A stretch of DNA of 64,000 nt from Rossellomorea marisflavi. Its GTDB lineage: Bacteria; Bacillota; Bacilli; Bacillales; Bacillaceae_B. Below, piece after piece: positions 50,146-62,192 of this stretch (the first letter of the stretch is position 1; every line of letters begins with the position of its first letter). The stretch lies in NCBI RefSeq assembly GCF_009806575.1, contig NZ_CP047095.1:3352001-3416000 (forward strand). The letters are read 5' to 3'. The translations under genes and the position numbers were made by a program. Under the pieces are notes generated by a model. The model was not told the origin of the DNA. It searched no databases and was given only the letters and a program-made list of their open reading frames with translations.

Positions 50146-51711
50146 CTAATGCTGTTCTGCCACTGTTTCTGATTTCTTCCCGATCAGGAACGACACACCC
50201 ACGACAAGCACGATGACCGTCAGCAGCCCGAGCCACGTGTTCTCGGTGAATCCGAGGACAAGATAGCCGACTGCCGCTGCACCCGCTGCAATGAGGGCAT
50301 ATGGCAGCTGGGTGAGGACGTGGTCGATGTGATTGCTCCCTGCTCCGGTGGAGGAAAGGATGGTAGTATCCGAAATCGGAGAGCAGTGGTCTCCGAATAC
50401 CGCTCCGGCAAGGACGGCCGCCATGGATGGAAGCAGGATCGTGATATCCGTATTGGCCGCGATCTCACCTGCAATCGGGAGAAGCAACCCGAAGGATCCC
50501 CAGGAAGTTCCCGTCGAAAAGGCCATGAATCCAGCCACAACGAACAGGATGAAAGGCAGGGCCGCTACAGGTATGCTCGATTGTTCAACGAGACCCGCAA
50601 GATACTTCCCTGTCTCCAATTCTCCGATCAGCGTAACGATCGTCCAAGCGAAGAACAGGATGTAAACGGCTGGCAACATCGACTTAACCCCCTCGATGAT
50701 CCCTTTACCGAGTGCACTCCCTTCCACGCCTTTCATACTCACCTGTCTGAGGAAGAAGAGCAGGGAAACGATAAATCCGACAACCCCTCCGAGAATCAGC
50801 GAAAGTGTTACATCGGTGTTCTCGAACACTTTGAGAAGATCGAAGGATCCCACCGCACGGTATCCGGTCCACAGCATGGCACCGACCGTTCCGACGACGA
50901 GAGCAACAATCGGCCAGACAAGGTCACCGACTGTTCCCCTTGGGCTGACGGGAAGCTCATTTTTAAGTTCTCCTGGGATTTCTTTTGATGCATCATACAG
51001 CTCACCTGTCTGGATCGCTTTCACTTCATGCTCACGCATTTTCCCAAAGTCGATGCCCCTGATGGCAATCAACAATACGAAAAGGATCGTGGCCCAAACG
51101 TAAAAGTTCATCGGAACAACTTGCACGAAGGCAGAAAATGCCGAAATGTCGGTCACATTATGCGCAGCCAGGATCGTCCCCATGATGCCGATGATGTACG
51201 CCCCCCAGCTTGAAACCGGTGAAACCACACAAATGGGAGCTGAAGTCGAATCAATGATATAGGCAAGTTTTGCCCTTGAAATATTGTGACGGTCCGTGAC
51301 AGGACGTGCTACCTGACCGACCGCAAGTGCATTAAAATAATCGTCGATGAAGATGATGATACCGAGTACGGCTGCAAGGAGTTGTGCACCCCTGCGGGTC
51401 TTCACTCGCTTGATGGCCCATTCACCGAAGGCACGGCTTCCGCCCGTGATATTGATGAATGCCGTGATGATACCAAGCAGAAGCAGGAAAAGGATGATGA
51501 AGATATTCCCTTTATTCCATTCTCCATCTGCGTATAGATTCCCGATGAAACCATCCCATACGAGGGAGATCGTTTCTACGATTGAAAAATTGGCTATTAA
51601 GAGTGCTGATGCTACAATCCCTACACCGAGGGATAAAAGTACCCTCCGCGTCAGTACGACCATCAAGATGGCCAAGAGTGGCGGGATCAATGAGTAAATG
51701 GTGTTTTCCAT
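50146..51711 (-). CDS. NhaC-family transporter under lysine riboswitch control (LysW-like, candidate lysine transporter)
   Basis: 521 residues, about thirteen helices, ATG behind AGGAGG. NhaC superfamily: NIFIILFLLLLGIITAFINITGGSRAFGEWAIKRVKTRRGAQLLAAVLGIIIFIDDYFNALAVG, SAPICVVSPVSSWGAYIIGIMGT, FSTGTSWGSFGLLLPIAGEIA and GDHCSPISDTTILSSTGAG. Some members are Na+/H+ antiporters, others exchange organic acids or amino acids. The upstream lysine riboswitch with its terminator implies repression by lysine, and riboswitch surveys have linked such NhaC paralogues to lysine uptake. I therefore favour a lysine importer over a housekeeping antiporter; this is inference from regulation. Confidence 0.88.
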   Translation of the reverse strand: MENTIYSLIPPLLAILMVVLTRRVLLSLGVGIVASALLIANFSIVETISLVWDGFIGNLYADGEWNKGNIFIILFLLLLGIITAFINITGGSRAFGEWAIKRVKTRRGAQLLAAVLGIIIFIDDYFNALAVGQVARPVTDRHNISRAKLAYIIDSTSAPICVVSPVSSWGAYIIGIMGTILAAHNVTDISAFSAFVQVVPMNFYVWATILFVLLIAIRGIDFGKMREHEVKAIQTGELYDASKEIPGELKNELPVSPRGTVGDLVWPIVALVVGTVGAMLWTGYRAVGSFDLLKVFENTDVTLSLILGGVVGFIVSLLFFLRQVSMKGVEGSALGKGIIEGVKSMLPAVYILFFAWTIVTLIGELETGKYLAGLVEQSSIPVAALPFILFVVAGFMAFSTGTSWGSFGLLLPIAGEIAANTDITILLPSMAAVLAGAVFGDHCSPISDTTILSSTGAGSNHIDHVLTQLPYALIAAGAAAVGYLVLGFTENTWLGLLTVIVLVVGVSFLIGKKSETVAEQH

Positions 51712-51770
51712 GAGTTCCTCCTATGAATTGATAGGGGGGAAGTGCTGAAACATGATAGAAGGCAAACAAA

Positions 51771-51803
51771 AAAGGCAATGATAGAGATACTATCATTACC
51801 TTG
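51771..51803 (-). terminator. Riboswitch-controlled intrinsic terminator
   Basis: Minus-strand AAGGTAATGATAG-TATCT-CTATCATTGCCTT followed by a T6 run. It lies about 30 bases after the lysine aptamer and about 60 bases before the gene, so it is the expression platform. Confidence 0.88.
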
Positions 51804-51832
51804 TCAGTAACGTAAGTGCTCCATCACGATCT

Positions 51833-52002
51833 GTAGCTCCCCATTATAGAGTACCTCTATAATGACAGTGTCATCCTTTTTCAAGATAACCCCAGCACCC
51901 ATGCATTCGACATACATGGCTACTTCGGCAAAAGTTCCCTTTCATCTGTTCTCTCAGTTGTCATCCTCAAACAGCTTACTAATGAACCCTGCGCCTCTAC
52001 CC
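51833..52002 (-). ncRNA. Lysine riboswitch (L-box) aptamer
   Basis: On the minus strand the order of blocks matches the B. subtilis lysC leader: P1 start GTAGAGGCGC, AGTAAGCTGTT...AACAG (P2 arm), GAAAGGGAACTTTTGCCGAAG (lysC: GAAAGGGGAGCGTCGCCGAAG), CCATGTAT...ATGCATGG (P4), CTGTCATTATAGA...TCTATAATGGGGAGCTAC (P5 and P1 closing strand). P1 pairs GTAG with CTAC. Lysine binding should favour the downstream terminator and switch off the NhaC-family gene. Recognised by motif comparison, without a covariance-model search. Confidence 0.92.
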
Positions 52003-52120
52003 CATCGGATTGATGATGTGGTTGCTTATAAAATTTTCTATACAACTATATCAAACTGCCGGGTCTTTGACAATGGATATTCCCTATATGGAAATATTTT
52101 AAACCATTCAACGCAAAAAA

Positions 52121-52142
52121 GACCCCACGATAGAGGGGGGTC
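52121..52142 (-). terminator. Terminator of the HD-GYP gene
   Basis: GACCCC / GGGGTC stem, with T6 on the minus strand; it overlaps the stop codon. Confidence 0.75.
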
Positions 52143-53250
52143 ATGTACGGGAAGGGATCCCGACTTCAAAATCCGGATCAAAGCCCGTGATGATGATATC
52201 AAATTCCTTGCTCAAATCGATTTCATAAGGGGTTTCCAGACGTTCTCCCAGCTCTTCGACGATCCGTACAACAGGACGGTCGGTCACCCCTTGATTCTGC
52301 TCGGCCACGATGGCTTTCCGATCATCATTCAGCTCGATGATCATCCCATTCGGATAGATGGCCACGGAGCGCCTGAAGGCTTCGATGACCTCCCTGTCGA
52401 ACAGGGTCCCCGCTCCTGCATAAAGGATCTCGAGCGCCTGATGGGGAAGCATGGCATCCCGGTATACCCGGTTGGAGGTCATGGCATCAAAGACGTCAGC
52501 GACCGCGATGATCTTGGCGAATGGATGGATATCTTCTTCTGTGATTCCCCTTGGATACCCGGATCCGTCTAATCTCTCATGATGCTGATACGCACAGTGC
52601 GCTACCAGGATGGATACCGAATGGAGACCGCGGAGAATTTCGAATCCCCTCTCGGAATGGAGTTTGATTTCAGCAAATTCCGCTTCCGTCAGTCTGCCCG
52701 GCTTCATGAGGATTTCCTCCGATATGCACATTTTGCCGATATCATGAAGAATCGCTCCAACCCCGAGCTGTTCGAGCTGCTTTTGGGGAAGATTCAGCTT
52801 AAGGCCGATCGAAAGGGTATAGAGTGTCACATTGAACGAATGATGGAAGATATAAGAATCATAGGAGAAAACATCTGTCAGGATCGTCAGAAGGTCATTG
52901 TTCTCCTTGACTTCCTGCAGGACGACTCCGATGATGCCAGTCATTTGCCTAGCACTCTCCTCAAACAACACGCTTTTCGGGATGCCCGATTGCTTGACCT
53001 GACTGAATGCCTTCTCGATGCTTTTGATCGTCTCCTGTCTCACTTTCTTTGAAACGGTCTCTTTGACCTCGATTCCATGGGAAAGAGAATCTTCGATATA
53101 AACATATTGAATATTCAACTCTAACAGCCGCTGAATCATGCGGTCCGTGAGCGGCACGCGATCATGAATCAGCATCTTTCCTCTCATGTTATAGACCGGT
53201 GAACCTAGAACCATGCCGGATCTGATGGACCTTGTAGAAATGAGCATCAT
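52141..53250 (-). CDS. HD-GYP domain protein, probable c-di-GMP (or related dinucleotide) phosphodiesterase
   Basis: 369 residues, ATG behind AGGAG. N-terminal region (1-110) is PilZ-like or unknown, with MVLGSPVYNMRGKMLIHDRVPLTDRMIQRLLELNIQYVYIED. The HD-GYP domain spans about 120-300: FHHSFNVTLYTLSIG, AILHDIGKMCISEEILMKPGRL, HCAYQHHERLDGSGYPRG (GYP) and ADVFDAMTSNRVYRDAM. Metal ligands HD...H...HH...D look complete, so it should be catalytically competent. Such proteins hydrolyse c-di-GMP to pGpG or GMP. Absent from this position in B. subtilis. Monocistronic. Confidence 0.9.
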   Translation of the reverse strand: MMLISTRSIRSGMVLGSPVYNMRGKMLIHDRVPLTDRMIQRLLELNIQYVYIEDSLSHGIEVKETVSKKVRQETIKSIEKAFSQVKQSGIPKSVLFEESARQMTGIIGVVLQEVKENNDLLTILTDVFSYDSYIFHHSFNVTLYTLSIGLKLNLPQKQLEQLGVGAILHDIGKMCISEEILMKPGRLTEAEFAEIKLHSERGFEILRGLHSVSILVAHCAYQHHERLDGSGYPRGITEEDIHPFAKIIAVADVFDAMTSNRVYRDAMLPHQALEILYAGAGTLFDREVIEAFRRSVAIYPNGMIIELNDDRKAIVAEQNQGVTDRPVVRIVEELGERLETPYEIDLSKEFDIIITGFDPDFEVGIPSRT

Positions 53251-53385
53251 ACTAATCTCCTATATATCCCCTTCATTTTTCGACAAAATTTACTAATATG
53301 TCCATTATAAAGGAAACCTGTAATTCTGCAAGGTATAATTACCTATTGCAAGGATTATTCATAGAAGAAAGGAAAACCTGTTGCT

Positions 53386-54747
53386 TCAATTATTCATTTT
53401 GCCGAGTTTCCACCCAAGGACATCCCGCAAGAACTCAGGCATGAAATACTTTTTCGGTTTTGTTTTTAGAGAAGGGAAGAAGTGACCGAATGTAAACATA
53501 TCCGGCAGTGCCACCTTGTAGCTCTCATGAGGATCAAGACGCTCTCCTTCCACCAACAGATCACCTTCAGTAAAGCTGATATTGGTGTAAACGAATTGCC
53601 CGAGGACCTTACCCCTGAATCCCAGACCTTTCACTTCAAGAGCTGGCCACGATTCATTTAAGGTGAGCGTGATGATCTCCTTCAGCTCTTCTCCCGTGAG
53701 CGTGATCAGACACGGATTAATCGGGTGTGGCAGGATGTGATGCAGGTCCCTCTTTGTGACGGCCCCTGTTTGCAGGCCTTCCATGAGGAGTCCCGCATTC
53801 ACGAACGAACAATCGGCATCTGTCCACTCCATGAGCGCTTCACTGAGAAGGAGTGGTAGCGGCGACGGAGCATACCAGTCGACGGAGAGCCCTGTTTTCA
53901 GATCAGCAATTTCTTCCTCCAGTAATGCTTGACCCTCCAGTACCCACCTTCGTTTTTCATCCGGCTCAACCCCGGTCTCAGGAAGATCTTCATACGCATA
54001 GAGCCCGGCTTTCCTCGTGAGGATTTTCTTGCTTGAAGAATCCACTTCGATCACCATATGACCGACAAAATTCCCGTACTTGCCCGCTGCACCGAGAAGG
54101 GTGCCGTTGACCTCCTTCCCTTCCTGAAGGATGTGATGGGTGTGGGCTCCGAGGATGACGTCCACTTCGGGGAACTCCTCCCCGATCCATTCATCATCAC
54201 GGATGCCCAGATGGGATAAAAGGATGAGCACGTCCACTTTCGGCCTCAGTTCGTCCAACAGCTTCCTCAGCTCAGCGATCGGCTCGGTGACGGTCCAGCC
54301 CAGCGCCTGATAAAAAGGATAGAAAGGCGCCGTTAAACCAAGGACCCCGATCTTCACGTCCCCTTTCGTCCGGTAGATCTGATAAGGGGTGACCCAATCC
54401 GGCATCGCCATGGATTCGTCGAAGAGGTTCCCAAGGATGATCGGGAATGCCGCTTCATCATACAGGTGATTCAATTCTTCATGATCAAGGGTGATGCCCT
54501 CGTTGTTCCCGATCGTGACTCCGTCGTACCCTGCTTCGTTCAGGAACTTGATGTTACCCTTTCCGAGGGTGGCCTCTGTGAGAGGATGGGAGCGATCGAC
54601 ATGATCTCCTACATCAAATACGAAGACCTCTTCTCCTTCGCTCTCATGCAGCAGTCTCCGGTCCTTCATGAGGTCCCTTATCCTCGACCAGTGCTCAAAA
54701 TGACTATGCAAATCATTGGTGTGATAAATATGGATCGTTTCTTTCAA
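53386..54747 (-). CDS. yunD: Metallophosphoesterase/5'-nucleotidase YunD
   Basis: 453 residues, TTG start behind AGGAGTG. N-terminal metallophosphoesterase (1-230): IHIYHTNDLHSHFEHW, FDVGDHVDRSHP, GNNEGITLD, LLSHLGIRDDEW and LGAHTHHILQEG, with the full set of His/Asp metal ligands. A C-terminal 5'-nucleotidase domain follows (SFVNAGLLMEGLQTGAVTKRDLHHILPHPINPCLITLTGEELKEI). No signal peptide, so probably cytoplasmic; hydrolyses nucleotides or UDP-sugars. Matches B. subtilis YunD (462 aa). Confidence 0.9.
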   Translation of the reverse strand: MKETIHIYHTNDLHSHFEHWSRIRDLMKDRRLLHESEGEEVFVFDVGDHVDRSHPLTEATLGKGNIKFLNEAGYDGVTIGNNEGITLDHEELNHLYDEAAFPIILGNLFDESMAMPDWVTPYQIYRTKGDVKIGVLGLTAPFYPFYQALGWTVTEPIAELRKLLDELRPKVDVLILLSHLGIRDDEWIGEEFPEVDVILGAHTHHILQEGKEVNGTLLGAAGKYGNFVGHMVIEVDSSSKKILTRKAGLYAYEDLPETGVEPDEKRRWVLEGQALLEEEIADLKTGLSVDWYAPSPLPLLLSEALMEWTDADCSFVNAGLLMEGLQTGAVTKRDLHHILPHPINPCLITLTGEELKEIITLTLNESWPALEVKGLGFRGKVLGQFVYTNISFTEGDLLVEGERLDPHESYKVALPDMFTFGHFFPSLKTKPKKYFMPEFLRDVLGWKLGKMNN

Positions 54748-54790
54748 TTAAGTTCACTCCTGTAAGGCTTTGCCTTTTTCTACATGTGCA

Positions 54791-55633
54791 TCAGAACAGA
54801 TCCAGCTGCTTCGGTGCAAGGCCGCTGTACTGTATTCCAAGCAGTTCGATCATCTGTTTGGCATTATCCGCTGCGTCACCGCCTGAATTATTATTGAAAA
54901 GGATATACAGATCCTTCGATTCTTGCTCAAGCTTCCTGATATGGGGAATCCACTCCTCAAGCTCGGCCTGATTATACCGGTAGAGATAACGGACCTCACG
55001 CCAGTTTTCCTGACCCGTGTGATTCCAGCCATACACATTCCGTCCGTGGAACCGGATGAGGGTGGCATCTCCATTCGTCGCTTCGACCACTCTTGGGACA
55101 GATCCCTCTCCAGCCTGAGGCTCATCACAGATCGAATGGATCCAGTCTTCATCCTTCATGAAACCGAGCGTCCCCTGGCGGAAATCAGGTGAATACCAGC
55201 TTTGGTGACGAAACTCAAGAGACACCGGGATCCCCTGCATCTGTTCCCTACAATATCTGATATAGTTCACATTATCTTTTGTACAGTCGAACCATGGCGG
55301 GAATTGGAATAGGACCATGGCAAGCTTACCGCTCTCTAGGAATGGAACGAGGGATTCCTTGAATGCCTCAAACATGGCATCCTTTGATTCAAACGGGATC
55401 TCACCGCGCTGATGCCCCGTCATCCCCTGATAGGCCTTCACGATGAATCGGAACGCATCAGGTGTTTCATCCACCCATTTCCTTACATTCTTCACCGGCT
55501 GTACGGCATAAAAGGATGCATCCACTTCCACCACCGGGAAGTGGGCGCCGTACTCCTTCAGCTTATCCCTTGCCGGGACGTTTTCATAAAGGGTGTCATG
55601 GTCCCCCCACCCAGTCACGCCAACATAGATCAT
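54791..55633 (-). CDS. yunF: DUF72 family protein YunF
   Basis: 280 residues, TIM-barrel DUF72: MIYVGVTGWGDHDTLY, HFPVVEVDASFYAVQPVKNVRKWVDETPDAFRFIVKAYQGMTGH, AMVLFQFPPWFDC, VSLEFRHQSWYS, and FNNNSGGDAADNAKQMIELLG at the end. The family is often linked to nucleic-acid or stress functions, but no activity is established. Length equals B. subtilis YunF (282). Transcribed in the same direction as yunD, about 40 bases upstream, so likely one operon. Confidence 0.92.
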   Translation of the reverse strand: MIYVGVTGWGDHDTLYENVPARDKLKEYGAHFPVVEVDASFYAVQPVKNVRKWVDETPDAFRFIVKAYQGMTGHQRGEIPFESKDAMFEAFKESLVPFLESGKLAMVLFQFPPWFDCTKDNVNYIRYCREQMQGIPVSLEFRHQSWYSPDFRQGTLGFMKDEDWIHSICDEPQAGEGSVPRVVEATNGDATLIRFHGRNVYGWNHTGQENWREVRYLYRYNQAELEEWIPHIRKLEQESKDLYILFNNNSGGDAADNAKQMIELLGIQYSGLAPKQLDLF

Positions 55634-55785
55634 CGTTCAGCACCTGCCTTTTATGTGAATTCATTCTATCACACAACCCATTCGATTTCCGTTTGGAGGT
55701 GTCGGAATTGCTTATTAAAATGACCTCATGATCCCTTTTAACCCTTTCATCCAAAAGTTAACAAGTTTGTCATGAAGAAATGTCT

Positions 55786-55809
55786 AGTTTGTGAAATACT
55801 GAACAAACT
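55786..55809. promoter_or_regulatory. Inverted repeat upstream of the DoxX gene
   Basis: AGTTTGT-10 bp-ACAAACT. The left part TTTGTGAAATACTGAACAAA also resembles a Rex site. A further AGTTTGT half lies at 55764. Candidate redox-regulator operator; not proven. Confidence 0.4.
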
Positions 55810-55892
55810 TATCGTCTTTTTTCTCTTACTTGCTTATACTGAAAGTGTAGAGGAGCTAGCCCTCTTAAAACGGAATCAGGGAGTGAATGGTG

Positions 55893-56402
55893 ATGGTAAA
55901 CGCATTTTTACGTAACAATAAAGCAGTGGCAGGCGTATTGACGATTATCAGGCTGTATCTGGGGTACTTCTGGCTGACTTCCGGCATTGGGAAGATCACC
56001 GGTGGATTCGAAGTCACCGGGTTCCTCCAGGGAGCAATTGGCAAGGCGACAGGTGATCATCCGGCTGTACAGACGTGGTGGGCAACCTTCCTTGAACAGG
56101 TCGCACTCCCTAACCATGAGTTGTTCGCCACACTCGTCATGTGGGGAGAGGTTCTCGTCGGAATCGGCTTGATCCTCGGACTGTTCACGAATCTTGCAGC
56201 CCTCGGCGGCATCACGATGAACTTCAGCTTCCTTCTCAGCGGAACCACCAGCACCAACCCACAGATGGTCATCCTCACGATCTTCCTGCTTGTCGCAGGA
56301 GCGAATGCCGGCCGGTGTGGACTGGATCGGTGGGTAATGCCTTATGTGAAGAAACAGCGGCAAAATCGAAAAGGGCATAAGAAGTTAGCTCCGGCGGTAT
56401 AG
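55893..56402 (+). CDS. DoxX family membrane protein
   Basis: 169 residues from ATG 55893, nine bases after GGGAG; ATG 55887 is also possible. Four helices: LTIIRLYLGYFWLTSGIGKI, LFATLVMWGEVLVGIGLILGLFTNLAALGGITMNFSFLLSG and NPQMVILTIFLLVAGANAGRCGLDRW. This is the TQO small subunit/DoxX pattern, which includes Bacillus CatD and MhqP proteins that handle quinone-type stress. Function inferred as membrane redox or detoxification. A symmetric operator-like sequence lies about 85 bases upstream. Confidence 0.85.
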   Translation: MVNAFLRNNKAVAGVLTIIRLYLGYFWLTSGIGKITGGFEVTGFLQGAIGKATGDHPAVQTWWATFLEQVALPNHELFATLVMWGEVLVGIGLILGLFTNLAALGGITMNFSFLLSGTTSTNPQMVILTIFLLVAGANAGRCGLDRWVMPYVKKQRQNRKGHKKLAPAV

Positions 56403-56454
56403 GACCCTGTGAACGGACCACCAACAGGAAATTTTCTTCCTTAAGAAGATAAAA

Positions 56455-56482
56455 AAGACGGAGCCGAAATGGGCTCCGTCTT
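56455..56482 (-). terminator. Terminator of the suf operon
   Basis: AAGACGGAGCC / GGCTCCGTCTT with a T run on the minus strand, just after the sufB stop. It may also end the DoxX transcript. Confidence 0.88.
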
Positions 56483-56499
56483 ATCATCTGCGTTGATTA

Positions 56500-57897
56500 T
56501 TATCCGATTGAACCTTCCATCTCAAACTTGATCAGACGGTTCATTTCAACGGCATATTCCATTGGAAGTTCTTTCGTGAACGGCTCGATGAAGCCCATTA
56601 CGATCATTTCCGTTGCTTCTTCTTCTGAGATTCCACGGCTCATCAAGTAGAAGAGCTGCTCTTCAGAAACCTTCGATACTTTCGCTTCGTGCTCAAGGGA
56701 AATGTTATCGTTCAGGATTTCGTTGTAAGGGATCGTATCAGAAGTGGATTGGTTATCCATGATCAGCGTGTCACACTCGATGTTCGAGCGTGCGCCTTCC
56801 GCTTTGCGTCCAAAATGCACGATTCCGCGATACGTTACTTTCCCACCGTGTTTCGAGATGGATTTGGAAACGATCGTAGAGGACGTGTTCGGTGCAAGGT
56901 GGATCATTTTGGCACCGGCATCCTGATGCTGCCCTTTACCCGCAAGTGCGATAGAAAGCGTCATACCACGGGCGCCTTCCCCTTTAAGGATGACAGCAGG
57001 GTATTTCATCGTCAGTTTTGAACCGATGTTTCCATCGACCCATTCCATCGTTGCGTTCTCTTCACATACTGCACGCTTCGTTACAAGGTTGTAAACGTTG
57101 TTCGCCCAGTTTTGGATCGTTGTATAACGGCAGTACGCATTTTTCTTGATGATGATCTCGACGACAGCCGAGTGGAGGGAGTTCGTTGTGTAGACAGGTG
57201 CTGTACATCCCTCTACGTAATGAACGCTCGCATCTTCATCAACGATGATGAGCGTACGCTCGAACTGACCCATATTCTCCGAGTTGATACGGAAGTAGGC
57301 TTGAAGTGGCGTATCCACTTTGATGCCCTTCGGTACATAGATGAAGGATCCACCTGACCATACAGCCGAGTTCAATGCTGCGAACTTGTTGTCTGTAGGC
57401 GGGATGACTTTCGCCCAATGCTCACGGAACAGCTCTTCATTTTCTTTAAGAGCAGAATCTGTGTCCTTGAAGACGATCCCCATTTCCTCGAGGTCTTCCT
57501 GCATGTTGTGGTAAACCACTTCGGACTCGTACTGAGCCGATACACCGGCAAGGTATTTTTGCTCTGCTTCAGGGATTCCAAGCTTATCGAACGTCTGCTT
57601 GATTTCTTCCGGAACTTCATCCCAGCTGCGCTCGGACTTCTCAGATGGCTTCACGTAGTACGTGATATCATCGAAATTCAGTTCCTGAAGATTTCCTCCC
57701 CACTGAGGCATCGCCATATTATAGAAATGATCCAATGATTTCAAGCGGAAATCAAGCATCCATTTCGGTTCATCTTTCATACGGGAGATCTCTTCAACGA
57801 TTTCCCGCGTCAAACCGCGTTTTGAACGGAAAATCGATACGTCTTTATCGCTAAAACCGTATTTGTAATCTCCGATCTCAGGCATCTTCTTCGCCAT
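56500..57897 (-). CDS. sufB: SUF Fe-S scaffold subunit SufB
   Basis: 465 residues. SufB/SufD beta-helix family; [67 protein letters not shown] and [37 protein letters not shown] are typical, including the conserved Cys and Glu of the scaffold site. With SufC and SufD it forms the BC2D complex on which Fe-S clusters are assembled. Last gene of sufCDSUB, the gene order of B. subtilis (yurU), and essential there. Confidence 0.97.
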   Translation of the reverse strand: MAKKMPEIGDYKYGFSDKDVSIFRSKRGLTREIVEEISRMKDEPKWMLDFRLKSLDHFYNMAMPQWGGNLQELNFDDITYYVKPSEKSERSWDEVPEEIKQTFDKLGIPEAEQKYLAGVSAQYESEVVYHNMQEDLEEMGIVFKDTDSALKENEELFREHWAKVIPPTDNKFAALNSAVWSGGSFIYVPKGIKVDTPLQAYFRINSENMGQFERTLIIVDEDASVHYVEGCTAPVYTTNSLHSAVVEIIIKKNAYCRYTTIQNWANNVYNLVTKRAVCEENATMEWVDGNIGSKLTMKYPAVILKGEGARGMTLSIALAGKGQHQDAGAKMIHLAPNTSSTIVSKSISKHGGKVTYRGIVHFGRKAEGARSNIECDTLIMDNQSTSDTIPYNEILNDNISLEHEAKVSKVSEEQLFYLMSRGISEEEATEMIVMGFIEPFTKELPMEYAVEMNRLIKFEMEGSIG

Positions 57898-57936
57898 GTT
57901 GATTCCTCCATTCGTTAATGGAGCAAGAAGAAAAGC

Positions 57937-60906
<2,970 letters not shown>

Positions 60907-60923
60907 ATTCATCCTCCTAACTC

Positions 60924-61709
60924 TTACGCTTCTTGGCCGACAGTTTCGTCTTTGATTCCCAGTTCTTCTTTGATCCAGTCATAGCCTTCTGCTTCAAGGC
61001 GTTGAGCAAGTTCTTTACCGCCGGACTTCACAACGCGTCCTTGCATCATCACGTGAACGTGATCAGGTGTGATGTAGTTCAACAGACGTTGATAGTGAGT
61101 GATGATGAGGCAGCCGAAGTCTTCTCCGCGCATTTTGTTGATTCCTTTTGAAACGACTTTAAGGGCATCGATATCAAGTCCTGAATCGATCTCATCAAGG
61201 ATGGCGATCTTAGGCTGAAGCATCATCAACTGAAGGATTTCGTTACGTTTCTTCTCCCCACCGGAGAATCCTTCGTTCAAGTAACGCTGTGCCATATCCG
61301 GATCCATTTCAAGGTATTCCATTTCGGAATCCATTTTGCGGATGAACTTCATAAGGGAGATTTCTTCCCCTTCTTCGCGTCGGCTGTTGATGGCAGAACG
61401 AAGGAAGTCGGCATTCGTCACACCGCTGATTTCACTTGGATATTGCATAGCCAGGAAAAGACCTACGCGTGCGCGTTCGTCCACTTCCATTTCAAGGACA
61501 TCTTCACCGTCGAACGTGATGCTTCCTTTTGTCACTTCGTATTTCGGGTGACCCATGATTGCAGATGAAAGAGTGGATTTACCAGTACCATTCGGTCCCA
61601 TGACCGCGTGAATTTCTCCACCTTTGATTTCAAGGTTGACACCCTTGAGGATTTCTTTACCTTCGATCTCAACATGAAGATCTTTGATTGTTAAAGTAGA
61701 ACCTGCCAT
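60924..61709 (-). CDS. sufC: SUF ATPase SufC
   Basis: 261 residues from ATG 61709 behind GGAGGTAATATAC; a longer reading from 61766 has no site. ABC-type ATPase: Walker A GPNGTGKSTL, Q-loop AMQYPSEISGV, signature FSGGEKKRNEI, Walker B IAILDEIDSGLDIDALK, and H-loop ITHYQR. Powers conformational change in SufBD for iron entry. First gene of the suf operon. Confidence 0.97.
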   Translation of the reverse strand: MAGSTLTIKDLHVEIEGKEILKGVNLEIKGGEIHAVMGPNGTGKSTLSSAIMGHPKYEVTKGSITFDGEDVLEMEVDERARVGLFLAMQYPSEISGVTNADFLRSAINSRREEGEEISLMKFIRKMDSEMEYLEMDPDMAQRYLNEGFSGGEKKRNEILQLMMLQPKIAILDEIDSGLDIDALKVVSKGINKMRGEDFGCLIITHYQRLLNYITPDHVHVMMQGRVVKSGGKELAQRLEAEGYDWIKEELGIKDETVGQEA

Positions 61710-61970
61710 GTATATTACCTCCGTGACTTTATAAATGAAATAAAGGGATTCTTTATCCATTCTCAATTTATTATCATTACAATCTTATAACAAATAAAAG
61801 CTATAATCAACTTTTTCAGACAAAAGGGGACGGCATGGAAACGGGAAAAAATACCCTTCTATTGTTGGCCCAAACGCCCTTCTGCATACATGATTCGCCC
61901 TTTGACCGAATCATGTTCCCACATCCCCTACCTTATCACGGATGGATGACCATTTAAACCTCTATACATA
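61710..61970 (-). promoter_or_regulatory. Upstream region of the suf operon
   Basis: AT-rich just upstream of sufC, with TATAAG and GATAAT as possible -10 elements on the minus strand. No clean Fur box or riboswitch was recognised. Confidence 0.45.
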
Positions 61971-61972
61971 AG

Positions 61973-61998
61973 AAAAACCAGTGATTCATCCATCACCG
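61973..61998 (-). terminator. Intrinsic terminator downstream of the small ORF at 62016-62192
   Basis: Minus-strand CCGGTGAT-GGATGA-ATCACTGG followed by TTTTTCTT. It implies a minus-strand transcript ending here, before the suf promoter. Confidence 0.75.
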
Positions 61999-62015
61999 GC
62001 TCCTCCGTCATTCTT

Positions 62016-62192
62016 CTATATATTAGCATGCACTTTTCGATCGAGTGCAGCAATCATCCTGCGGCTTTCCCTATAATCCTTCTCTCTCTGCTTCTCTACT
62101 TGCATCCGAACTTCATGCTTTCGTTTGTACACCTCGTACCCTACTCCGTGGGCTCCATGCATGGCCTTTTCCATTTCGCTTGTGTACGACAT
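62016..62192 (-). CDS. Possible 58-residue charged protein
   Basis: ATG 62192 to TAG 62016. The product (MSYTSEMEKAMHGAHGVGYE..., KHEVRMQVEKQREKDYRESRR) is highly charged and helical. A good terminator follows at 61973-61998, which supports expression. However, there is no clear ribosome binding site before the ATG, and I do not recognise homologues. It may be a genuine lineage-specific small protein or chance. Confidence 0.4.
   Translation of the reverse strand: MSYTSEMEKAMHGAHGVGYEVYKRKHEVRMQVEKQREKDYRESRRMIAALDRKVHANI

Noticed and set aside
51800-51910. Minus-strand reading frame ending just before the NhaC leader terminator
   Set aside because: It lies inside the lysine riboswitch aptamer and has no start codon with a ribosome binding site.
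51862-52572. 236-aa plus-strand ORF
   Set aside because: It runs antisense across the riboswitch, terminator and HD-GYP gene; a shadow frame.
61710-61800. Fur box in front of sufC
   Set aside because: ATGATAAT is present, but the second half of the 7-1-7 inverted repeat is missing.
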